A stretch of 14,109 bases of DNA, taken from NCBI GenBank assembly GCA_948466105.1, contig CAOJZR010000005.1, forward strand, positions 1-14,109, in the 5' to 3' direction. This document shows, piece by piece, positions 1 to 8,101 of this stretch. The stretch comes from an uncultured Bacillota bacterium (GTDB lineage Bacteria; Bacillota_I; Bacilli_A; RF39; UBA660). The translations under genes and the position numbers were made by a program. The notes below the pieces were generated by a model that was given only the letters and a program-made list of their open reading frames with translations, made no database searches and was not told where the DNA came from. Numbering within the stretch: the stretch's first letter is position 1; each line of letters opens with the position of its first letter.

Positions 1-1172
1 AAGTATTGTTTTTAATTCATACATTAGGAGCAGGTGGAGCAGAAAAGGTGCTTGTGAATTTAGTTAATAACATGAGCAATACCTATGATGTGACATTAAT
101 GACTATAATTGATACAGGTGTTTTTAAAAAAGAATTAAAACCTAATATAACTTATAAAACTTTTTTTAAACTTCCTTTTAAACATCATAGTGAATCAGGT
201 AGTTTGCTTAATAAAACAAGCAAAAAGAAAAAGGCATTAGCAAAATTATATTCCTTGGTTTGGAAAATAATGCCAAATAAGCTTTTATATCGTCTTAAAA
301 TCAAAGAAACATATGATATCGAAGTTGCTTTTCTAGAAGGAATATGCGCTAAAGTAATAGCTGCATCTAATCAAAATTCTAAAAAATATGCTTGGATTCA
401 TGTTGATTTAATGAAAGAACGAAAAAGTGAGCATGTTTTTATTAACCATAAAGCAGAAAAAAAATGTTATCAACACTTTGATCAGATTGTTGCAGTTTCT
501 AAAAATGTAAAAGACCAATTTGTTAATAAATTTGCATTTGACGCTACTAAGGTTGTTGTTAAATATAATCCTATTTCTGAAAAGGAAATTTTGGCTAAAG
601 CACAAGAAAAAATAACCATTAATAAACATTCCTTACAGCTTATAACAATCGGTCGTTTGTCAACTCAAAAAGGTTATGACCGCTTATTAGAGGTTGTAAA
701 AAGACTTAAAGATGATCAGCTCAAGTTTAATCTTTGGATTATTGGTGTTGGTCCTAAAGAACAAGAATTAAAATCTTTTGTTGAAGAAAATGCCTTAACA
801 GAGTATATTACTTTTTTAGGCTTTCAAAAAAATCCTTTTCCTTACTTAAAATTAGCTGATTTATTTGTCTGCTCATCACGAGCAGAGGGGTTTTCAACTG
901 TTGCTAGTGAAGCTACAATTATTGGTAAACCTATAATTACAACCGATTGTTCAGGAATGAAAGAATTACTTGGTGATAGTGAGTATGGTCTTATTGTAGA
1001 AAACAATACAGAAGCCTTATATCAAGGGCTTAAAAACATGTTAACAGATTCTCAGTTACTAGAACATTACCAAAACCAAATTTTGAAAATTCAAAATCGT
1101 TTTAATATAAAAAAGCTAGTAAAAGAAATAGAAGAAATGTTTGGTGATCTAGATGAAACAAAAATTATTTAA
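1..1172 (+). CDS. GT4-family glycosyltransferase, 5'-partial
   Basis: This is a retaining GT-B glycosyltransferase of family GT4 that would transfer a sugar from a nucleotide sugar to the lipid-linked repeat unit at the inner membrane face. The reading frame is open to the window edge, and codons before the TTG at 6 already encode a normal family N-terminus (Val-Leu-Phe-Leu-Ile-His-Thr-Leu, then the Gly-Ala-Gly-Gly-Ala-Glu donor-fold loop). The TTG is therefore probably internal and the true start lies a few codons upstream. Counting from that TTG, the C-terminal Rossmann half begins near residue 213 (Thr-Ile-Gly-Arg-Leu, then Lys-Gly-Tyr-Asp). The E-x7-E donor-site motif is E294 to E302. The next gene begins inside it with a 20-bp overlap, which suggests coupled translation. 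The sugar and linkage cannot be read from sequence. Confidence 0.9.
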   Translation, partial: VLFLIHTLGAGGAEKVLVNLVNNMSNTYDVTLMTIIDTGVFKKELKPNITYKTFFKLPFKHHSESGSLLNKTSKKKKALAKLYSLVWKIMPNKLLYRLKIKETYDIEVAFLEGICAKVIAASNQNSKKYAWIHVDLMKERKSEHVFINHKAEKKCYQHFDQIVAVSKNVKDQFVNKFAFDATKVVVKYNPISEKEILAKAQEKITINKHSLQLITIGRLSTQKGYDRLLEVVKRLKDDQLKFNLWIIGVGPKEQELKSFVEENALTEYITFLGFQKNPFPYLKLADLFVCSSRAEGFSTVASEATIIGKPIITTDCSGMKELLGDSEYGLIVENNTEALYQGLKNMLTDSQLLEHYQNQILKIQNRFNIKKLVKEIEEMFGDLDETKII

Positions 1173-2328
1173 TCTTTATTTTTTCTTGTTTTTTTTCGTA
1201 ATGATAAATAGGGAATTCGTACCATTTAAAATGGATCTTCGCATTTTTGTTGGTGGAATAGGTTGTATTATACTACTATTAAATATTAAAGAACTTATAT
1301 TAAAAAAAGCTCAATTAGACTTTAAAACAATCGACTATCTTATTATTGCTTTTTTTATGTTTTCATTTTTAAGTAATATCATGTGGTTACATAATAATCT
1401 TAAATTAGTTATTAATGATTTTATGGTGATTTTTATTTCTTATGCTTTTAATTTTTTAGCTTATCTTGTTTTTAGATTAAACAAAGAATATATTACTTTA
1501 AAAAAATTTGAAAGAGCAATGTTATTTGCAATTCTTTTTTTAGCATTAAGTATTGGCTTAATTCTTTTAAAGGTAGATATTCAAACTTATTTAATGAGTG
1601 GATATAAAGGTTATGTCAAAGATCTATCTAAAAATTTTTTAGGTGGGATATATCGTTATGGCGGATTAGCAGAAGATCCTAATTACACCAGTTTATTTGC
1701 TATTTTTGGCCTTGCTACTCATGTTTTTTGCCGAAAAAAACAAGCTCAAAAAATAAATATAATATATATGCTTTTATGCTTTATTATTTTCCTATTATCA
1801 GCTTCAAAAACAGTTTTATTAGCTTTGCCAGTTGCTTTGATTATTTGTTTAATCAAAAAAGGTTATTTAAAAAAATTAATCAACAGAGTATGGATGCCAA
1901 TTATTATTATTGTACCTATTTTATTTGTTATTTTTAAGCTTCCTTTCTTTGCCTCACTTATAACGATGTCACAACGAATAACAATGTGGGAATATGCAGT
2001 TGATTTATTTAAAAACAGTCCAATAATAGGTAATGGTTTTACAGCTTTTAGATCATATGCAGTTACTGTCAATTGGTGGTATGTACAATGCCATAGTACT
2101 ATTTTTCAACTTCTTTGTGAGACAGGTATTATATCACTTGGCTTAATTATGTTGATTTTTAGCCATGCTTTAACAGTAAATCATCGTTTTTTGACTTTTA
2201 TGACTATTCTATTTTCTATTTTTATGATTACTACTGAAACAGCTTATCAAGTTTATTTTATTTTTATCTTAGCTGTATTACCAATTATTGTTAGCGTTGT
2301 AGATAAAGAGGTTATAAATGAAAAATGA
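1153..2328 (+). CDS. Wzy-type O-antigen/capsule polymerase
   Basis: This is a polytopic membrane protein of 391 residues with about ten to eleven hydrophobic segments. It matches the Wzy/O-antigen ligase (Wzy_C) pattern. A periplasm-side loop carries R168-Y-G-G-L-A-E-D-P-N177, the usual Arg...Asp-Pro-Asn signature. A second large loop runs from R275 (Arg-x3-Trp) through a Pro-Ile-Ile-Gly-x-Gly stretch to H314 and a Glu-Thr-Gly-Ile-Ile motif at the next helix. The family polymerises flipped undecaprenyl-linked repeat units outside the membrane. A ligase is the alternative, but a neighbouring Wzx flippase and a Gram-positive setting favour polymerase. The start ATG overlaps the preceding gene by 20 bp and has a modest GGTGAT ribosome site at 1143-1148. 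Wzy proteins diverge strongly, so the call rests on topology, the two loop motifs and context. Confidence 0.87.
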   Translation: MKQKLFNLYFFLFFFVMINREFVPFKMDLRIFVGGIGCIILLLNIKELILKKAQLDFKTIDYLIIAFFMFSFLSNIMWLHNNLKLVINDFMVIFISYAFNFLAYLVFRLNKEYITLKKFERAMLFAILFLALSIGLILLKVDIQTYLMSGYKGYVKDLSKNFLGGIYRYGGLAEDPNYTSLFAIFGLATHVFCRKKQAQKINIIYMLLCFIIFLLSASKTVLLALPVALIICLIKKGYLKKLINRVWMPIIIIVPILFVIFKLPFFASLITMSQRITMWEYAVDLFKNSPIIGNGFTAFRSYAVTVNWWYVQCHSTIFQLLCETGIISLGLIMLIFSHALTVNHRFLTFMTILFSIFMITTETAYQVYFIFILAVLPIIVSVVDKEVINEK

Positions 2329-3427
2329 TGCGGTTATATTTTTAGTTAATACTTTATCAAATGGTGGAGCTGAGAGAGTTGTTGCGAATATGGCTAGTGC
2401 TTGTTGTAAGAAATATCATGTTTTTATAATTACCCTTTATGATGAAAATACTTATAATTTAGATGATGAAATAGAAGTTATATCTTTATATAATAAAAAA
2501 ATAAGTAAAAAAATGAAAATTATACATCTTTTCTCTATTGTTCATAAGACCAATAAATTAATAAACAAGATTGCTGCTAACTATAATATAAAATTAATAA
2601 CATCACACTTAATTTATTCTAATTTAATTGCTAAATTATCAAAATATCGTACTAAGATTATTAATGTAATTCATGTTTCCTATAAATCTTATACCCAAAA
2701 ATTTAATTTAATATTAAGATTTATTTTTAAACAAGGCATTAAATTTTTATATAAAAATGTTTTAGTTGTTAGTGTATCAAAGGGATGTCAAGATGAACTA
2801 CTTAATATATATAAAATAAAACCATTAGGAATAAAAACAATTTATAATCCATTAAATATTGCAGAAATTGATTTAAAAAAAGAAGAACCATTAGATATTA
2901 ATTACAAATACTTTTTAACAGTAGGACGTTTTAATCGTGCTAAAAGACAAGATCGCATGCTTGAAGTTTTTTATCAAGGCCAATTTTATAAACAATATAA
3001 ATTAGTATTTTGTGGAACTGGTGAGCTTGAAGATGATATAAAAGCCTTAGTTAAAAAATATAAATTGGAGGATTATGTTTATTTTATGGGATGGCAAGAT
3101 AATATCTATAAATGGCTGAAAAATGCCGAATTATTAGTCTCAACTTCTGATTATGAAGCCTTTCCTATGAACTTAATCGAAGCTTTTTACTGTGGAACAA
3201 AAGTAGTTAGTAGTAACTGTTCTTTTGGTCCTGATGAGATTATGCTAGATGACTATGCTTCTTATTTAGTACCTTATAATGATATTAAGGCATATATAGC
3301 CAAGATAAATTTAGCCTTAAAGACATATCCTAGGGGGCAAAATCCCATTATTTATAAGTGTAATCCTGAAAATATCATCAGTGAATATCTTACTTTTATG
3401 GAGGAAAAGGGTGAAAAACATGGATAA
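2318..3427 (+). CDS. GT4-family glycosyltransferase
   Basis: This is a second GT-B, GT4-type glycosyltransferase, a full-length protein of 369 residues. The N-terminus (Phe-Leu-Val-Asn-Thr-Leu followed by Gly-Gly-Ala-Glu-Arg) is the family's first Rossmann strand and loop. The second half starts near residue 205 with Thr-Val-Gly-Arg-Phe. The E-x7-E motif is E280 to E288. It is followed by a Ser-x-Phe-Gly-Pro-Asp-Glu-Ile stretch, common in capsule and glycan GT4 enzymes that extend N-acetylhexosamine-containing oligosaccharides; that substrate hint is weak. The start overlaps the polymerase gene by 11 bp, with an AAAGAGG ribosome site at 2305-2311. It shares fold and N-terminal motif with the first GT4 but is clearly divergent, so the two probably add different sugars to the repeat unit. 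Confidence 0.93.
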   Translation: MKNDAVIFLVNTLSNGGAERVVANMASACCKKYHVFIITLYDENTYNLDDEIEVISLYNKKISKKMKIIHLFSIVHKTNKLINKIAANYNIKLITSHLIYSNLIAKLSKYRTKIINVIHVSYKSYTQKFNLILRFIFKQGIKFLYKNVLVVSVSKGCQDELLNIYKIKPLGIKTIYNPLNIAEIDLKKEEPLDINYKYFLTVGRFNRAKRQDRMLEVFYQGQFYKQYKLVFCGTGELEDDIKALVKKYKLEDYVYFMGWQDNIYKWLKNAELLVSTSDYEAFPMNLIEAFYCGTKVVSSNCSFGPDEIMLDDYASYLVPYNDIKAYIAKINLALKTYPRGQNPIIYKCNPENIISEYLTFMEEKGEKHG

Positions 3428-4463
3428 GGTAAGCATTATTATTCCTGTTTATAATGTTGAGGCTTATTTGGAGACATGCTTGAATAGTGTTATTGGACAA
3501 ACATATTCTAATTTAGAAATAATTGTTATCAATGATGGGAGTAAGGATAATTGCTTAAACATTATTAATTCATATCAAAAGAAAGATCAGCGTATTAAAT
3601 TAATCAGCCGCTCTAATAAAGGCTTACTTGCCTCTAGAGTTGAAGGACTGAAATCAGCAACGGGTAAATACATTATGAATGTTGATGCTGATGACTATTT
3701 AGAAACTAACGCAGTTGAAAAACTAATTTCTAAAAGTCAAAAAAATAATGTTGATTTAATTCGTTTTGCCTTTTATATCAATGATTCATTAGAAAAAGTA
3801 ACCAAGTATAATAATTTATATTTGAAAAAAGAGGATTTTGAGCCAACTTTTTATGATTTACTTTTTAAAACCTGTCATTGTAATTCAGCATGTGGAACTT
3901 TTTTTAAAAGAGAAAAATTCAATTTTGAACGCATTATAAATTATAACATTTCAATGGGAGAAGATTTAGAGTATAATTTAAGTTTATATCCTTATATTGA
4001 TTCACTTTTATTTATAGATGAGGCCTATTATCATTATCGCGTTAATAATAATAGTATTACAAGAAAGATGTCTAGTCAATCTATTATGAAAAACATTACA
4101 AGCGCTAGTTACGCTTATACCAATCTTTATAACGCAGTTGAACTTTTTAATATTACTAATAAAGCTTACTATATGAAATTAGCGGCTACAAGATTGATAA
4201 CAGAAATTTATTTTTTAGAATTAAAGCTACTATTTTTAATGAAAAAAGAACCTAATATTATTATTTTTATAAATCAGATGAATGATTCTTTTATAAAAAA
4301 TGATATTAAATCAAAGACTAATTTAAAACTGATGGTTAAAAATGCCAGAAGACACAAATTCTATATTGCATTAATGTTTAAAAATAATATATTTTTGGCA
4401 AAATTGTATGCTAAAATAGTATATGGAAGTGTCCTTAGATTAAGGAGGATAAAAAATGGATGA
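3420..4463 (+). CDS. GT2-family glycosyltransferase
   Basis: This is an inverting GT-A glycosyltransferase of family GT2, 347 residues. From the chosen start it reads Val-Ser-Ile-Ile-Ile-Pro-Val-Tyr-Asn (residues 4-12), then Val-Ile-Asn-Asp-Gly-Ser (36-41), the uridine-binding core. The metal-binding D-x-D is D89-A-D91-D92. The likely catalytic base is in Met-Gly-Glu-Asp at 179-182. The C-terminal third is Lys-rich and may sit at the membrane. I chose ATG 3420 because it places the family motif at the usual position. An in-frame GTG at 3411 has the better-spaced GGAGG (3400-3404) and would add only three residues. Longer starts further upstream lie deep in the preceding gene and are unlikely. 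The chosen start overlaps that gene by 8 bp (ATGGATAA). Confidence 0.92.
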   Translation: MDKVSIIIPVYNVEAYLETCLNSVIGQTYSNLEIIVINDGSKDNCLNIINSYQKKDQRIKLISRSNKGLLASRVEGLKSATGKYIMNVDADDYLETNAVEKLISKSQKNNVDLIRFAFYINDSLEKVTKYNNLYLKKEDFEPTFYDLLFKTCHCNSACGTFFKREKFNFERIINYNISMGEDLEYNLSLYPYIDSLLFIDEAYYHYRVNNNSITRKMSSQSIMKNITSASYAYTNLYNAVELFNITNKAYYMKLAATRLITEIYFLELKLLFLMKKEPNIIIFINQMNDSFIKNDIKSKTNLKLMVKNARRHKFYIALMFKNNIFLAKLYAKIVYGSVLRLRRIKNG

Positions 4464-5931
4464 GCATCTTTCAAAAATAACAGAGCAACTAAAAAAAACA
4501 AAACATATTACTGATGATACTTTATATGAGATGAAAAAAATTAAGGCTGTATCGTTATTAACTTCTAAGCGCCTTGATTTAATTGCTAAGCTAAAGTATT
4601 TAGAATGTTTAGATAAAAATTATAACTATTCTTTTCCAAGACAATTATATGAAGCCCATCTACAAGCTTTTAATGGAGATAATCCTTGTAGTGAAGCAGG
4701 TGATGATGCTAAAAACAACATTGATGATTATATAAGCACTTTTAAGGACTTATATAAGAGTTTTTCAGATAAAGGTTTTTGTAAAGACATATCTTTAATA
4801 CCAATTGGTAAAGATAATGTTATTCTTGATGGCGCACATAGAACCGCAATTGCTATTTACCAAAATCTTACTGTTGATGGACTTTTTTTTAAAGATATAG
4901 AAGAAAACTATAATTATCAATTTTTTGAAAAAAATTTACTTGCTTCTAATTATTTAGATTATATGGTATTAGAGTATTGTAAACGCAAACAAAACACTTT
5001 TGTTTTTTGTATTTGGCCTAAAGCTAGCAACCATCTTCGCAAAGAAGCTTTTAATATTTTATATCAAAAGACAACGGTTGTTTATGAAAAGGATATTCCT
5101 TTAACCTATAATGGCTTTCGTAACTTTATGATTCAAATTTATAAAGATTGTACTAATTGGATTGGTAATTGTGAAAATCATTATAAAGGTGTCAGTAGTC
5201 AATTAGATAATTGTTATACTACTGGTAAACCACTTAAAATTTTTGTTGTTGAAGTATCTAACAAAGAAGAAATTGTGCAGATTAAAAAAGAAATGCGAGC
5301 CATTTTTAAAGTCAACAAATTTTCTGTTCATTCAACAGATAATAATTTAGAAACTGTTGCTATGCTAAATATTTTACTTAATGCTAATTCTGTTTATTTA
5401 CTTAACTATGGAAATCCTGATAAATATGTTAAGTTAAATCAACAAATAGAAATTATCAATAAAAAAATAGAGGAAAATAATCTCGATAGAGATTCCTTTG
5501 TTATTGATTCTGGAGCAGTAATGGCATTATTTGGCTTACGTGATATAAGTGATATTGATTATTTATCTTTAACTGATATTAGTTGTATTGATAGTAAGAC
5601 AGTTGAAAATCACCATCAAGCTTTAAAGTTTTATCAAAAAAATCTAGAGGATATTATTTTAAATCCTAATAATTACTTAGTATATCAAGGACTTAAATTT
5701 ATAACTCTTGATGTTGCAAAAATAATGAAACGTACAAGAAATTTAAAAAAAGATCTTTTAGATATTGATCTTATTGACAAATTTCAAAAAAGTAATGGTC
5801 ATAGTAAGAAATTAATTATGGCTAAATGTAAATTTATTTTACATCACCAATATCGAAAAATACGTTTAAAACTTATAAATTTATTAAAAAAAATGCATTT
5901 ATATGATTTTTTATATAAACTATTAAAATAA
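4456..5931 (+). CDS. Unrecognised protein: ParB/Srx-like motif plus nucleotidyltransferase-like C-terminal region
   Basis: I do not recognise this 491-residue protein as a named family. It has no signal peptide or clear membrane helix. The first ~80 residues are charged and probably helical. Then comes Ile-Pro-Ile-Gly-x4-Val-Ile-Leu followed by D125-G-A-H-R129, which resembles the phosphate-binding motif of the ParB/sulfiredoxin fold, also used by free-serine kinases. A middle region has a Trp-Pro pair near 187, Lys-x3-Arg ending at R281, and H292-S-T-D295. Near the C-terminus S352-G353 is followed by G360-L-R and D366-I-D368, resembling the Gly-Ser...Asp-x-Asp site of nucleotidyltransferases. 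The tail after ~440 is strongly basic and could touch membrane or polymer. A strong AAGGAGG (4442-4448) precedes the start, which overlaps the GT2 gene by 8 bp (ATGGATGA). Position implies a role in building or modifying the polysaccharide, possibly a phosphoryl or nucleotidyl transfer. That is inference. Confidence 0.8.
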   Translation: MDEHLSKITEQLKKTKHITDDTLYEMKKIKAVSLLTSKRLDLIAKLKYLECLDKNYNYSFPRQLYEAHLQAFNGDNPCSEAGDDAKNNIDDYISTFKDLYKSFSDKGFCKDISLIPIGKDNVILDGAHRTAIAIYQNLTVDGLFFKDIEENYNYQFFEKNLLASNYLDYMVLEYCKRKQNTFVFCIWPKASNHLRKEAFNILYQKTTVVYEKDIPLTYNGFRNFMIQIYKDCTNWIGNCENHYKGVSSQLDNCYTTGKPLKIFVVEVSNKEEIVQIKKEMRAIFKVNKFSVHSTDNNLETVAMLNILLNANSVYLLNYGNPDKYVKLNQQIEIINKKIEENNLDRDSFVIDSGAVMALFGLRDISDIDYLSLTDISCIDSKTVENHHQALKFYQKNLEDIILNPNNYLVYQGLKFITLDVAKIMKRTRNLKKDLLDIDLIDKFQKSNGHSKKLIMAKCKFILHHQYRKIRLKLINLLKKMHLYDFLYKLLK

Positions 5932-5971
5932 ATTATATTAGACTACAAAATTATCTATATACTATATTTTA

Positions 5972-5977
5972 TATAAT
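5972..5977 (+). promoter_or_regulatory. Possible -10 box before the flippase gene
   Basis: A perfect TATAAT lies in the 116-bp gap before the flippase. No good -35 box sits 15-19 bp upstream, and such hexamers arise easily by chance at this base composition. It could allow separate expression of the second half of the cluster. Confidence 0.25.
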
Positions 5978-5990
5978 AAGTTAAAATTAT

Positions 5991-6050
5991 AGAAAGGATG
6001 ATTAAGCTTTCGAAATATTGATTTCATAAGCTTGATGATAGTAAACTATG
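5991..6050 (+). promoter_or_regulatory. Shine-Dalgarno, hairpin, then start codon of the flippase gene
   Basis: The ATG at 6048 has no ribosome site at normal distance, and an in-frame TAA at 6042 rules out a longer start. A good purine-rich site, AGAAAGGA, lies at 5991-5998. Between them is a hairpin. AAGCTT at 6004-6009 pairs with AAGCTT at 6028-6033, extended outward by three pairs to 6001 and 6036. GAAAT at 6012-6016 pairs with ATTTC at 6021-6025, with a four-base loop and a 2x2 internal loop. Folding would remove 36 bases and bring the site to about 14 bases from the ATG, measured from the last G of AGG. A split ribosome site bridged by a hairpin is known from phage T4 gene 25. The same function here is inference. 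Confidence 0.5.
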
Positions 6051-7565
6051 AATAAAGAGGCAAGAAGTTTAAACTCAATTAGAAACATCATATTAAGTGT
6101 GACTAGTCAAGTTATTATGATTTTTGTTGTTTTTTTTAGTCGAACACTTTTTATTAAGATTTTAGGAGCTACTTATTTAGGTGTCAATGGCTTATTTTAT
6201 AATATTTTAACCCTTTTATCTTTAGCTGAATTAGGGGTTGGTAATGTAATGATTTATAGTCTATATAAACCAATTGCTAAAGATGATAAAGAAAAAATAA
6301 CTAAGTTATTAAATTTTTATAAAAAAATATATATTTTTATTGCTCTTTTTATTTTCAGTTTAGGATTATTATTAGTTCCTTTTTTAAAATATTTAGTAAA
6401 TAGTAACCTTCCTTTAAAAGATATAACTATTTATTATGTTGTGTTTCTTTTAAATTCTGTTTTTTCTTACATGTGTGTATATAAAACAACTTTAATAAAT
6501 GCAGATCAAAGGATTTATATTGTAAAATGGTATACTTTCCTTTTTCAAGTAATGCAAAATATTATTCAAATTATAATTTTGATTTGGACTAAAAACTATT
6601 TGTTGTATTTAATTATTCAAGCTATGACTACTTTATTAACTAATATCTTTTTAAGTTATAAAACAAGTAAATTATATCCATTTATAAATGAGAAAAAAAG
6701 TTTGGAAAAACAAGAAAAAACAATTATTTTTAATAAAATAAAAGCAACATTACTTTATAAAATAGGGGTTGTTTTTATGAATAATACTGATAATATATTG
6801 ATTTCTATTATTTTAGGAACCATTTATGTAGGGTATTATTCTAATTATATTCTTATCACTTCAACGATTAATACTATTATTGCCCTTATTATAAATGCAA
6901 TATCTTCTAGTGTTGGTAATTTAAATGCTTTAGAAAAAAATAGTAAAAAGTATAAGATTTTTACAACTTTAATATTGATTTTTCAATGGGGAGTTACTTT
7001 TTGTTCTATTGCTTTATTCTTTTTATTAAATGATTTTATTCTTTTATGGTTAGGTAAAGATTTCTTACTTGATAAAGCTACTGTTCTAGTTATTGTTGCT
7101 AATTTTTATTTAGCAAATGTTATAAGCCCTGTATGGATGTATCGTGAAACATTAGGTCTATTTGAAAAAATAAAGTATGTCATGCTTATTGCTAGCCTTT
7201 TAAATGTTATTTTGTCGATTGCTTTAGGTTTTTGGTTTGGTCTTATTGGTATTTTAGGGTCTACACTTATTGCTCGTTTGCTTACAACTGTCTGGTATGA
7301 ACCTATTATTTTATATCGAGATATTTTTAAAATACGTGTTTTAAATTATTTTAAGCAACAACTTTTTTTTGTTAGTTTAGCTATGATTTCTTTTTTAGCT
7401 GTGGGGTTATTACTTATGTTTATTAAAGAGGTTAGTATTATACATTTTATTTTGAAAATATTTATATGTCTAATTGTACCTAATTTAATATTTTTTATTA
7501 GTTTAAAGAACAAAGACGATTTTATATATATAAAACAAGTGCTTTTAAAGCATTTAAACAAATAG
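6048..7565 (+). CDS. Wzx-type oligosaccharide flippase (PST family)
   Basis: This is a 505-residue membrane protein with about twelve to fourteen hydrophobic helices, the normal size for polysaccharide-transporter (PST/MOP) flippases. The N-terminus is typical of the Firmicute type: Ser-Arg-Thr before a Leu-Gly-Ala-x-Tyr-Leu-Gly-Val-Asn-Gly-Leu-Phe stretch, then Leu-Ala-Glu-Leu-Gly-Val-Gly and Ser-Leu-Tyr-Lys-Pro. A second domain repeats the pattern from about residue 228, including Asn-Asn-Thr-Asp-Asn and a Gly-x-x-Tyr-Val-Gly-Tyr-Tyr-Ser-Asn-Tyr helix. The family moves undecaprenyl-diphosphate-linked repeat units across the membrane, feeding the polymerase encoded upstream. The start is fixed by an in-frame stop two codons upstream and lacks an adjacent ribosome site. 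The stop overlaps the ribosome site of the next gene. Confidence 0.94.
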   Translation: MNKEARSLNSIRNIILSVTSQVIMIFVVFFSRTLFIKILGATYLGVNGLFYNILTLLSLAELGVGNVMIYSLYKPIAKDDKEKITKLLNFYKKIYIFIALFIFSLGLLLVPFLKYLVNSNLPLKDITIYYVVFLLNSVFSYMCVYKTTLINADQRIYIVKWYTFLFQVMQNIIQIIILIWTKNYLLYLIIQAMTTLLTNIFLSYKTSKLYPFINEKKSLEKQEKTIIFNKIKATLLYKIGVVFMNNTDNILISIILGTIYVGYYSNYILITSTINTIIALIINAISSSVGNLNALEKNSKKYKIFTTLILIFQWGVTFCSIALFFLLNDFILLWLGKDFLLDKATVLVIVANFYLANVISPVWMYRETLGLFEKIKYVMLIASLLNVILSIALGFWFGLIGILGSTLIARLLTTVWYEPIILYRDIFKIRVLNYFKQQLFFVSLAMISFLAVGLLLMFIKEVSIIHFILKIFICLIVPNLIFFISLKNKDDFIYIKQVLLKHLNK

Positions 7566-7576
7566 GAGGATGTATT

Positions 7577-8092
7577 ATGTTTGCTTGTATTTCTAGATTG
7601 AAGATAAAAAGGTTAGTACAAAAAGGTCTTGTCCTTGGTAATAATGTTAGTATTCAAAACGATGTTTTAATTGATAAACGTCATTGCCATTTAATAACAA
7701 TTGGCAACAATGTTACTTTAGCGCCACGTGTAATGATTCTTGCGCATGATGCTAGTACTAAAAAAGTCATAGGTTATACTAAAATTGGTAATGTTGTTAT
7801 AGGTGATAATTCTTTTATTGGTGCTGGAAGTATTATTTTACCTAATGTGACAATTGGTTGTAATGTGATTATTGGTGCAGGTAGTGTTGTTAGTAAAGAT
7901 ATTCCAAATAATAGTGTAGCAGTTGGCAATCCTGCTTGTGTATTTATGTCATATGAAGAATATCAAAAAAAGCATTTAAGTAATTTAGAAAAAACAGTTA
8001 AATATGGTAAAAATTGGGCAAAAAAAATTAGTATTGCAGAAAAAAAACAGATGAAAAAGTCTTTAGAACAAAAAGTTGGCTACATTATTTAA
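7577..8092 (+). CDS. Left-handed beta-helix (hexapeptide) O-acetyltransferase
   Basis: This is a 171-residue acyl-CoA-dependent acetyltransferase of the hexapeptide-repeat (LbetaH) superfamily, of the sugar/serine O-acetyltransferase type. Repeats of the form Ile-Gly-x-x-x run from about residue 20 to 105, for example Ile-Gly-Asn-Asn-Val, Ile-Gly-Asp-Asn-Ser, Ile-Gly-Ala-Gly-Ser and Ile-Gly-Cys-Asn-Val. H57 in Ile-Leu-Ala-His-Asp fits the catalytic His of this superfamily. The Val-Gly-Asn-Pro-Ala cap at 116-120 is the usual end of the helix. The last ~45 residues form a Lys-rich tail. AGGAGG at 7564-7569 sits seven bases before the ATG. In this cluster it probably acetylates a sugar of the repeat unit before export. 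The exact acceptor is unknown. Confidence 0.92.
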   Translation: MFACISRLKIKRLVQKGLVLGNNVSIQNDVLIDKRHCHLITIGNNVTLAPRVMILAHDASTKKVIGYTKIGNVVIGDNSFIGAGSIILPNVTIGCNVIIGAGSVVSKDIPNNSVAVGNPACVFMSYEEYQKKHLSNLEKTVKYGKNWAKKISIAEKKQMKKSLEQKVGYII

Positions 8093-8101
8093 AGGTGTTT
8101 T

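Noticed and set aside
6..8. TTG as the true start of the first glycosyltransferase
   Set aside because: The frame is open to the window edge, and the codons before it fit the usual GT4 N-terminus. The gene is cut by the window.
408..629. Open frames on the opposite strand or in other frames inside the large genes (for example 408-629, 1863-2072, 7346-7561, 11119-11358)
   Set aside because: They lie wholly within well-supported genes, lack ribosome sites and recognisable motifs, and read as low-complexity translations of the AT-rich coding strand.
5998..6021. Seven-codon leader peptide (ATG ... TGA) before the flippase
   Set aside because: Its ATG overlaps the purine-rich site itself, leaving no room for ribosome binding. 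The hairpin explanation fits better.
7363..7370. Runs of about eight T in wzx (also near 1187 and 4883) as phase-variation tracts
   Set aside because: Such short runs are expected at this AT content, all frames are intact, and no alternative downstream frame suggests switching.
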